Shown here in pieces: positions 1 through 5,328 of a DNA stretch of 5,328 nucleotides (within the stretch, counting starts at the first letter, position 1; each line of letters starts with the position of its first letter). The stretch is from CAZTLE01 sp964614415. Its GTDB lineage: Bacteria > Bacteroidota > Bacteroidia > Flavobacteriales > Flavobacteriaceae. Made by a program: the position numbers and the translations under genes. The stretch lies in assembly GCA_964614415.1 (NCBI GenBank), contig CAZTLE010000243.1, forward strand, positions 1-5,328, read 5' to 3'. The notes under the pieces are model-generated. The model saw only the letters and a program-made list of their open reading frames with translations, did no database searches and had not been told where the DNA came from.

Positions 1-486
1 ATCTTCAGAAAAAGACAGCACGATCTTTGAGGTTAGCATTTCTACCGGTTGAAACATCAGGGAATCCCGCAGCGCAAAATTCCGGCGAAGCATGTTCGGG
101 AAACTATCGAGTATTTCTATTTTAACTGAGTCCTGTTGCGGATTTCGTAGAATCGATATTGAATTAATACTTGACGGATCACTACTTCTGTACTCCGCCC
201 AGGTTCCCCCGGTGGAATCCAAAGTGGTCACAATAGAATTCAAACGCATCTTTCTATAGAAATCCCGGGGAGTAATGGAGTCGCCCACGAACCCTATGGT
301 ATGATTCTTTGCAAGATCCGTGAAGTAATTGTCAACGGCGGTATCCAGACTTGCCTGCACATCGTTAATGAGTTGCTGTTTGCCCGCCTGGTAATTCTTG
401 TAATTCCAGTATACCTGAATACAGAGCGTGGCGATAATAACGCCCCCTATGAAATAGAGTATTCCTCTGTATTTTAGATCATTCAT
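1..486 (-). CDS. Probable two-component sensor histidine kinase, N-terminal part (truncated by window edge)
   Basis: This reading frame is open on the minus strand from an ATG at 486-484 to the left edge, giving 162 codons with no stop. An in-frame TGA lies two codons upstream of the ATG, so this is the first possible ATG. The protein begins with a short charged stretch, then one hydrophobic segment at about residues 8-27 (ILYFIGGVIIATLCIQVYW). The following segment, about residues 28-55 (YWNYKNYQ, KQQLINDVQ, SLDTAVDNYF), is in my recollection a hallmark of the extracytoplasmic start of flavobacterial sensor histidine kinases. Residues 56-162 are a soluble, presumably periplasmic sensor region. 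The second membrane segment, HisKA and HATPase domains would lie beyond the edge, so the kinase call rests on family resemblance and not on catalytic motifs. It is divergent from the GLPGLI operon across a shared control region, which suggests it regulates that operon, probably through a response regulator encoded further left. It could instead be another single-pass signalling protein. Confidence 0.72.
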   Translation of the reverse strand, partial: MNDLKYRGILYFIGGVIIATLCIQVYWNYKNYQAGKQQLINDVQASLDTAVDNYFTDLAKNHTIGFVGDSITPRDFYRKMRLNSIVTTLDSTGGTWAEYRSSDPSSINSISILRNPQQDSVKIEILDSFPNMLRRNFALRDSLMFQPVEMLTSKIVLSFSED

Positions 487-490
487 ATGT

Positions 491-523
491 CAAAAGTAGG
501 CACTTACAACGAGGATCGCCAAA
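491..523 (-). promoter_or_regulatory. Putative Bacteroidota-type promoter of the histidine kinase gene
   Basis: On the minus strand, TACTTTTG (498-491) matches the Bacteroidota -7 consensus TAnnTTTG exactly. TTTG (523-520) lies 21 bp upstream and matches the -33 element at an acceptable spacing. The -7 element ends only four bases before the ATG, so transcription from it would start at or within a few bases of the start codon. That predicts a leaderless or nearly leaderless mRNA. The motif match is seen in the sequence; the start site is inferred. Confidence 0.55.
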
Positions 524-527
524 TGCG

Positions 528-552
528 TTAACACTCCTTAACGCTGCTTAAC
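528..552 (+). promoter_or_regulatory. Triple TTAAC direct repeat, candidate response-regulator operator
   Basis: TTAAC occurs at 528-532, 538-542 and 548-552, three copies in the same orientation at exactly 10-bp periodicity, with unrelated 5-bp spacers. The repeats begin 5 bp upstream of the kinase -33 box and end next to the likely -33 region of the GLPGLI promoter, so one bound array could serve both directions. Tandem half-sites one helical turn apart are typical of OmpR/PhoB-type response regulators. Assigning this array to the regulator partnered with the neighbouring kinase is inference. Confidence 0.5.
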
Positions 553-582
553 GTTACATCCGGGAAGTATGTGCCATATTTG
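553..582 (+). promoter_or_regulatory. Putative promoter of the first GLPGLI gene
   Basis: CATATTTG at 575-582 matches the -7 consensus TAnnTTTG at all but its first base. A GTTA at 553-556, 18 bp upstream, is an imperfect -33 element (TTTG consensus) and directly abuts the TTAAC array, as expected for a promoter needing an activator. Transcription would start near 587-590, leaving a leader of about 20 bases before the ATG at 610. No clear Shine-Dalgarno sequence is present, which is normal for this phylum. Confidence 0.4.
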
Positions 583-609
583 CTGAGCAATACAAAACAA
601 CATCACGTT

Positions 610-1467
610 ATGAAAACACCATTAATTATTTCAATAATAGCTGCCATGTTTTTCACTTCGGAGATCGTGGCTCAGAATATTCAGGGAGTGGCGACCTATA
701 AAACACAGCGCAAGGTGAACATTGAATTGGACAGTACTCAGTTTAATGATGAAATGATGCAACGCATGCAGGCGATGCTAAAGAAGCAGTTTGAACGTAC
801 CTATACACTCGATTTTACAGATTCTGAATCTGTTTACAAGGAAGAAGAATCGTTGGAAAGCCCGGGTAACACAGTTAATTCGGGAGGTATGGTTGTGATG
901 GTAGCAGGTGCCGGAGGCAATGACGTGCTTTATAAAAACCTGAAGGAGAACCGGTATGCGAATCAGACAGAAGTATTCAGCAAACAATTTCTTATCAAAG
1001 ATGTCCTGGAACAGCCGGAGTGGACACTTACCAAGGAGACAAAGAATATCGGGAACTACACCTGTTTTAAGGCTACGTATATGCGCACCACCAGGGTGAT
1101 GAGTTCAGTATCGAGCTCTGATGGCTCAGATGACACTGAAGAGACGACCGATGAGGAGGTGGAGCAAGAAGTAACGGCCTGGTATACACCGCAAATTCCG
1201 GTAAAAAACGGACCCGGTCAGTACGGCGGACTTCCCGGACTTATTTTGGAAGCGAGTGATGGAAGTGAGACGATTTTATGCAGTAAGATCGTACTTAATC
1301 CGAAAGACGGAGTTAGCATCAAAGAACCTACGAAAGGCAAAGTTGTGAACGATGAGGAATACGAGAAGATCCTTGAGGAAAAGATGAAGGAAATGAACGA
1401 GCGTTATCAAACTGACGGTCGAAGAGGAGATCGCAGTCACAGAATGAACGTCCGGATAGGAGGATAA
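610..1467 (+). CDS. GLPGLI family secreted protein (first of two paralogues)
   Basis: This 285-residue protein carries the motif that names the GLPGLI family (TIGR01200 / Porph_ging), at residues 207-212 within QYGGLPGLILE. The ATG at 610 is chosen because residues 1-22 form a clean Sec signal peptide ending IVAQ. An in-frame GTG at 571 would put 13 polar residues before it and would overlap the probable -7 element. In order, the mature protein has a beta-rich start, the TYTLDF and ESVYKEEE segments (about 64-80), a Gly-rich stretch (91-104), YKNL...QFLI (108-129), EWTLTKETKNIGNY (137-150), an acidic Ser-rich linker (about 165-187), the conserved block VTAWYTPQIPV to NPK (188-232), and a Lys/Glu-rich C-terminus. 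C152 and C224 could form a disulfide in the periplasm. No lipobox is present. The family's biochemical role is unknown to me; members often sit beside outer-membrane receptor genes, as here. Confidence is high for the family and none is claimed for function. Confidence 0.93.
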   Translation: MKTPLIISIIAAMFFTSEIVAQNIQGVATYKTQRKVNIELDSTQFNDEMMQRMQAMLKKQFERTYTLDFTDSESVYKEEESLESPGNTVNSGGMVVMVAGAGGNDVLYKNLKENRYANQTEVFSKQFLIKDVLEQPEWTLTKETKNIGNYTCFKATYMRTTRVMSSVSSSDGSDDTEETTDEEVEQEVTAWYTPQIPVKNGPGQYGGLPGLILEASDGSETILCSKIVLNPKDGVSIKEPTKGKVVNDEEYEKILEEKMKEMNERYQTDGRRGDRSHRMNVRIGG

Positions 1468-1585
1468 TTTAACATTTTAAGGGTGTATTTTAACAAATAG
1501 GGGTAAAACTTGCGGTACATTTGTGAGTCTAACGATTGTAACAAATTCAGCTTTCGTGCTCTAACTACAAACTAAACACTGCATT
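1468..1585 (+). promoter_or_regulatory. Intergenic region with putative internal promoter before the second GLPGLI gene
   Basis: This 118-bp spacer contains TACATTTG at 1516-1523, an exact match to the Bacteroidota -7 consensus TAnnTTTG. Its -33 element is weak: TTTT at 1488-1491 lies 24 bp upstream, slightly far. Transcription would start near 1529, giving a leader of about 55 bases. TTAAC motifs at 1469-1473 and 1490-1494 are 21 bp apart (two helical turns) and lie upstream of the -7 box, echoing the array at 528-552. No stem-loop plus T-run terminator is seen after the preceding stop codon, so readthrough from the first gene is also possible. Confidence 0.45.
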
Positions 1586-2515
1586 ATGAGATTTTTTACC
1601 CTGTTATGTATTGCCCTTATATCGGTTGGTTCATTTGCCCAGAATATAAGCGGGAAAGCCTATTACGAGTCCAAAACTACGGTTGATATGGACGGCTGGG
1701 GCGGCCGCGAAATGAGTGAGGAGATGAAACGTCAGATCCTCGATCGAATGAAGAGCATGTTGGAAAAAACGTATATCCTCACCTTCAACAGCAATGAATC
1801 AATTTACAAGGAAGAAGAGAAGTTGGAGGCCGGTGCCGGAAACCGCGGATGGGGTATGTTTATGAGCAGCTACTCTCCCGGGGCCCAGTATAAGAATCTG
1901 GATGAAAATCAGATCCTTGAAGAAAGAGAGTTCTTTGGAAGACAGTTTTTGATCAATGACGAGTTTAACAACCTTGAATGGGAACTTACCAAGGAGTCCA
2001 AGCAAATAGGACAATACGTGGCCTTTAAGGCAACCGCTGTCAAGCCTATTGATGAGAATGATTTCAGCATGGCTCGCAGACGAAACAGAGATCGGGATCG
2101 CGACAAGGAAGAGCAGAAAGAAGGCGAAAATGCTGAGGACACCAAAGAAGGAGACGATGACAGCGAGGTCGCCGAAGGAGAGGAAAAGGAAGACGATGAC
2201 GATCCGTGGAATCAGATAGAAGTACCCAAAGAGGTGATCGTAACAGCCTGGTATACACCTATGATCCCAGTGGGACACGGACCGGGCGAATACGGAGGAC
2301 TACCGGGACTCATTCTTGAGTTGAATTATTATAGAACGACCATTCTTTGTTCGAAAATTGTGATGAACCCCAAGGAGGCTGATAAGATCGAAGCCCCTAA
2401 AAAGGGTCAGGAAGTAACACGAGAAGAATACAATTTGATTGTCAAAGAGAAAACCGATGAAATGCGAGAGAATTTCCGCGGCCGTGGCCGGGGAGGAAGA
2501 CGCTCTCGAGGATAG
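1586..2515 (+). CDS. GLPGLI family secreted protein with charged insert and Arg/Gly-rich tail (second paralogue)
   Basis: This 309-residue protein has the GLPGLI motif at residues 238-243 inside EYGGLPGLILE. Residues 1-19 form a signal peptide ending SVGSFAQ, which supports the ATG at 1586. It is a paralogue of the upstream protein: over the core block (residues 219-263 here, 188-232 there) 34 of 45 positions are identical without gaps. ESIYKEEE, YKNL, QFLI, EWELTKE and FKAT also align. The two differ at the linker before the core block. Here it is about 68 residues: a basic Arg/Asp run (164-173), then a strongly acidic Glu/Asp stretch (to D206). The C-terminus (297-309) is Arg/Gly-rich (RGRGRGG...). 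The first cysteine of the paralogue is replaced by A146, leaving only C255 in the mature chain. C8 lies within the hydrophobic signal and is not a lipobox. The gene ends 41 bp before the outer-membrane protein gene with no terminator, suggesting cotranscription. Function is unknown. Confidence 0.93.
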   Translation: MRFFTLLCIALISVGSFAQNISGKAYYESKTTVDMDGWGGREMSEEMKRQILDRMKSMLEKTYILTFNSNESIYKEEEKLEAGAGNRGWGMFMSSYSPGAQYKNLDENQILEEREFFGRQFLINDEFNNLEWELTKESKQIGQYVAFKATAVKPIDENDFSMARRRNRDRDRDKEEQKEGENAEDTKEGDDDSEVAEGEEKEDDDDPWNQIEVPKEVIVTAWYTPMIPVGHGPGEYGGLPGLILELNYYRTTILCSKIVMNPKEADKIEAPKKGQEVTREEYNLIVKEKTDEMRENFRGRGRGGRRSRG

Positions 2516-2556
2516 CCGTCGGTGATCAAACCAATCCGAAAAAAATAGACTACCAA

Positions 2557-5328
2557 ATGAAAAAATTGCTTTGGGCAGTGGTGCTGCTCTTTACCGTATC
2601 CCTATCGGCACAGACCGTAAAATTACGAGGGACCATTAAAGACAGTATAGGCCAACCCCTTGAGCTGGCAACGGTTATTGCCGTAGAACAGTCCTCGGGA
2701 GATACAGAGTCCTACGGAATTACCAATTACGAAGGGCGATTCCAGTTGGACCTTCCGGTTGGGAATACCTACATTCTTAGAGCCAGTTTCCTTGGGTACC
2801 AGAATCAGGAAAAGGTCATTACCGTGCCCGAAGATTCCGAGAATATCACCGAAGATTTTGTACTCCAGGAAGAAGCCAATCAATTGGATGGGGTAGAGAT
2901 CGTCTATGAAATGCCCGTGACCGTGAAGGGCGATACCATAGTGTATAATGCGGACTCCTTTACTACGGGAGATGAGAAGAAACTGGGAGAGGTGTTGGAG
3001 AAACTTCCCGGTGTCGAAGTGAATGATGAAGGTGAGATCGAGGTGGAAGGAAAGGCCGTGCAAAAAGTTATGGTTGAAGGAAAGGACTTCTTTGATGGAG
3101 ACTCCAAGCTAGCAACCAAAAACATTCCGGCGGATGCGGTAGATAAGGTAGAGGTATTGCGTAACTACAACGAGGTAGGGCAACTTCGTGGAGTTACCAA
3201 CAATCAGGACAATGTGGCCATTAATATCAAGCTCAAGGAAGGAAAGAAAAAATTCTGGTTCGGGGAAGTTACAGCCGGTGGAGGTGTGGATGCGGATAAT
3301 GATTTCCGCTATCTGGTGCATCCTAAGCTTTTCTATTACAGCCCGGACTACAGCATTAATATTATTACCGATTTCAATGATATCGGGGAAGTACCCTTTA
3401 CGTTTCGGGACTACTTCAATTTTACGGGTGGATTCCGGAATTTCAACCAGGGCGGGGGAACCCGGTTCAATATTCAGCAAAGTGACCTGGGATTTGCCAT
3501 AGCCCAGAACAACCGGGCCAATGAAATTGAAACCAACTTCCTGGCCGGGAACTTCAGTTGGACGGTGAATCCTAAGTGGAGTTTAAGCGGATTCTCGATT
3601 CTATCCGATAACAGAACTAATTTCGTTACGAATTCCATTCGTCAGTTCATCAACCAGGGTATTTCAGAGAGCACTTCCGATGTGGATGATCAACGCAACC
3701 AATTGGGGATGCTTAAATTAAGTAGTATTTATAAGCCGAACACTAATTTCCAGTTAGATTACGATGTGCTGGCTAAGGCTTCTAAGCAAACGGAAGCAGG
3801 AGCCCTGGATTCCAGTGTCCTTGGAGTTATTGATGAAGACAAGGAGAATACGCCTTATTCCATAAATCAGAATATAAACGCTTACTATACCCTTGACGAT
3901 AAGAATATCTTCGCGGGGTATGTGCAGCATTTGTATCAGGATGAAGACCCGTTCTACAACGCCATCCTTAGAGATACCATCCCTTTCCGTGGCGTATTTA
4001 CTGTACCGGATCCCAATGATCCCTTCAACCCGGATGCCGACACGTTCGATCCGCTGCAACAAGCGGATGACTATGACGTGAATCAGACGAAACGTGTAAA
4101 GACCAATAAACTGGACGCCAAGGTCGATTACTACTATGTACTGAATAATACCAGTAATTTGAATTTTACCTTGGGAACTACATTAAGTAGTCAAAAGTTT
4201 AACTCAGGTATTTTCCAGATTCTGGACAATGGAAATCAGAATACGTTCACTGACCCTACGTTCAATAACGATGTACAGTATAATTTCACAGATGCCTTCC
4301 TGGGATTACATTATAAGGTGAAAACCGGTCAGTTTATTTTTACACCTGGGGCCACGCTTCACAATTACTCACTGAAGAACGAACAACTGGGAACTACCGA
4401 AAGACAAAACGACTGGTGGTTATTGCCGGATCTTAATATCATCTGGAATATTAAAAAGAGTGAGAGTTTACGTTTCAACTATGCGATGACAGCCAGTTAT
4501 ACCGATATCAATAATTTTGCAGAGGCCTTCGTGTTCAACAATTACAACAGTCTTTTTAGAGGGAACCGACTTCTGGAAAATTCAATTGCCCATAGCTATA
4601 ATCTGACCTATTTCAGCTTCAACCTCTTCAACTATACCAATGTAAGCGGATCGCTTAACTACACTAAGACCATAGACGGCATAAAGAGAAACTCCTTCTT
4701 CCAGGGAGTAACCCAAATAAGTAGTGTAGAAAACATAGATAGCAACTTCCCGGATGAAACGTTCACTGCTTTTGGTAGGTTCAGCAAGACCATCAAGAAA
4801 CTACAATTCAATGCAGGGGGTAATCTAACCTACAGTATTTCGAACAACATATTGCAAAGACCGCAACAGGATGGGACCATTCAGGAGGTGATTGTCGAGA
4901 GTAATAGCTTTACTCAGAATTACAACGGAAGCGTACGCAGTAACTTCAGAGAATGGCCCAATTTTGAGGTGGGATACCGACTTACGGTGAACAATTACGA
5001 TAACGGCGGTTTTGAGCAAACCTTTTACACCCAGCAGCCCTACATTGAGCTGGATGTGAATTTCCTGAAGCATTTCACGCTGAGCGGTGATTGGAATTTC
5101 TACGATTATCGCAACAGGGAGCGAACTGTGGAAAACAATTATTCCTTTATGAATGCCACTTTATACTACCAGAAAGGCGATAGCCCCTGGGAATTTAGTG
5201 TACAGGGAACCAACATTCTCAATACGCAGTTCATCAATAACGACACCTTCAACGATCAATTTAGTACGACCAATCAGTACTTTGTGCTTCCGCGGATTCT
5301 AATGTTCGTGGTGAAGTACGACCTGTAA
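2557..5328 (+). CDS. TonB-dependent-receptor-like outer-membrane beta-barrel protein with carboxypeptidase-regulatory-like domain
   Basis: This complete 923-residue protein starts at an ATG followed by a signal peptide (residues 1-19, ending SLSAQ). Residues 21-104 form a carboxypeptidase-regulatory-like beta-sandwich (KLRGTIKDSIGQPLELATV, YEGRFQLDLPVG, ASFLGY). Residues 115-230 are plug-like, with KGDTIVYNADSF, LEKLPGVEVNDEG, VEGKDFF and IPADAVDKVEVL. Residues from about 235 to the end alternate aromatic and polar residues as in an outer-membrane barrel, ending FVVKYDL. This is the architecture of the Bacteroidota OMP beta-barrel family related to TonB-dependent receptors. No clear TonB box is visible, and the last residue is Leu where many barrels end in an aromatic. 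An Asp/Pro-rich stretch at 484-507 is probably a surface loop. It follows the second GLPGLI gene by 41 bp, so the secreted proteins and this receptor probably act together at the outer membrane. The substrate cannot be inferred, and whether it transports or is a surface or signalling barrel is open. Confidence 0.9.
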   Translation: MKKLLWAVVLLFTVSLSAQTVKLRGTIKDSIGQPLELATVIAVEQSSGDTESYGITNYEGRFQLDLPVGNTYILRASFLGYQNQEKVITVPEDSENITEDFVLQEEANQLDGVEIVYEMPVTVKGDTIVYNADSFTTGDEKKLGEVLEKLPGVEVNDEGEIEVEGKAVQKVMVEGKDFFDGDSKLATKNIPADAVDKVEVLRNYNEVGQLRGVTNNQDNVAINIKLKEGKKKFWFGEVTAGGGVDADNDFRYLVHPKLFYYSPDYSINIITDFNDIGEVPFTFRDYFNFTGGFRNFNQGGGTRFNIQQSDLGFAIAQNNRANEIETNFLAGNFSWTVNPKWSLSGFSILSDNRTNFVTNSIRQFINQGISESTSDVDDQRNQLGMLKLSSIYKPNTNFQLDYDVLAKASKQTEAGALDSSVLGVIDEDKENTPYSINQNINAYYTLDDKNIFAGYVQHLYQDEDPFYNAILRDTIPFRGVFTVPDPNDPFNPDADTFDPLQQADDYDVNQTKRVKTNKLDAKVDYYYVLNNTSNLNFTLGTTLSSQKFNSGIFQILDNGNQNTFTDPTFNNDVQYNFTDAFLGLHYKVKTGQFIFTPGATLHNYSLKNEQLGTTERQNDWWLLPDLNIIWNIKKSESLRFNYAMTASYTDINNFAEAFVFNNYNSLFRGNRLLENSIAHSYNLTYFSFNLFNYTNVSGSLNYTKTIDGIKRNSFFQGVTQISSVENIDSNFPDETFTAFGRFSKTIKKLQFNAGGNLTYSISNNILQRPQQDGTIQEVIVESNSFTQNYNGSVRSNFREWPNFEVGYRLTVNNYDNGGFEQTFYTQQPYIELDVNFLKHFTLSGDWNFYDYRNRERTVENNYSFMNATLYYQKGDSPWEFSVQGTNILNTQFINNDTFNDQFSTTNQYFVLPRILMFVVKYDL

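Noticed and set aside
571..609. GTG start at 571 for the first GLPGLI gene, adding 13 residues
   Set aside because: The extension puts polar residues before an otherwise complete signal peptide and overlaps the probable -7 promoter element at 575-582. The ATG at 610 gives a normal exported protein.
1607..1609. Cys8 of the second GLPGLI protein as a lipoprotein attachment site
   Set aside because: It lies only eight residues in, within the hydrophobic core, without a lipobox before it. A standard signal peptidase I site after SFAQ fits better.
1799..2278. Minus-strand 159-codon open frame inside the second GLPGLI gene
   Set aside because: It lies antisense to a well-supported gene. Its composition reflects the reverse complement of the Glu/Asp-rich insert, giving runs of Phe, Leu and Val, and it has no recognisable family.
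2516..2556. Possible terminator or promoter between the second GLPGLI gene and the barrel gene
   Set aside because: The 41-bp gap shows no stem-loop with a T-run and no TAnnTTTG element. It contains only an A-rich stretch before the ATG, so cotranscription is the simpler reading.
2896..2910. TonB box near LDGVEIVYEMP in the barrel protein
   Set aside because: The segment sits where a TonB box would be, between the N-terminal domain and the plug. It does not resemble a recognisable box closely enough to call.
2623..3480. Several minus-strand open frames of 73-146 codons within the barrel gene
   Set aside because: They overlap the conserved regulatory-like and plug domains of the barrel protein and their translations show no domain or export features. 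They are shadows of the coding strand.

Overview
The window looks like chromosomal DNA from a member of the Bacteroidota, most likely a (marine) Flavobacteriaceae species. The evidence is two GLPGLI-family proteins side by side (a Bacteroidota-restricted family), an outer-membrane barrel protein with the carboxypeptidase-regulatory-like plus plug architecture typical of that phylum, signal peptides ending in '-AQ', weak or absent Shine-Dalgarno sequences, and promoter-like elements of the Bacteroidota type (TAnnTTTG with an upstream TTTG).

Layout: (1) Positions 1-486, minus strand: the N-terminal 162 codons of a membrane-anchored protein whose beginning strongly resembles flavobacterial two-component sensor histidine kinases. 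It runs off the left edge, so the kinase domains are not visible. (2) Positions 487-609: a 123-bp divergent control region with a promoter for each direction and, between them, three TTAAC direct repeats at exactly 10-bp spacing, a plausible response-regulator operator. (3) Positions 610-1467, plus strand: the first secreted GLPGLI-family protein. (4) Positions 1468-1585: a spacer with a second Bacteroidota-type -7 element and more TTAAC motifs. (5) Positions 1586-2515: a second, paralogous GLPGLI protein with a long charged insert and an Arg/Gly-rich tail. (6) Positions 2557-5328: a complete 923-residue outer-membrane beta-barrel protein, 41 bp downstream of the second GLPGLI gene and probably cotranscribed with it. 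The window ends on its stop codon.

The simplest reading is an envelope module. An inner-membrane sensor, with a partner regulator presumably encoded beyond the left edge, controls an operon for two periplasmic or surface-associated GLPGLI proteins and an outer-membrane receptor-like protein. The substrate or signal cannot be read from the sequence, and the molecular function of GLPGLI proteins is unknown to me. No RNA genes, mobile elements, CRISPR arrays or convincing terminators were seen.
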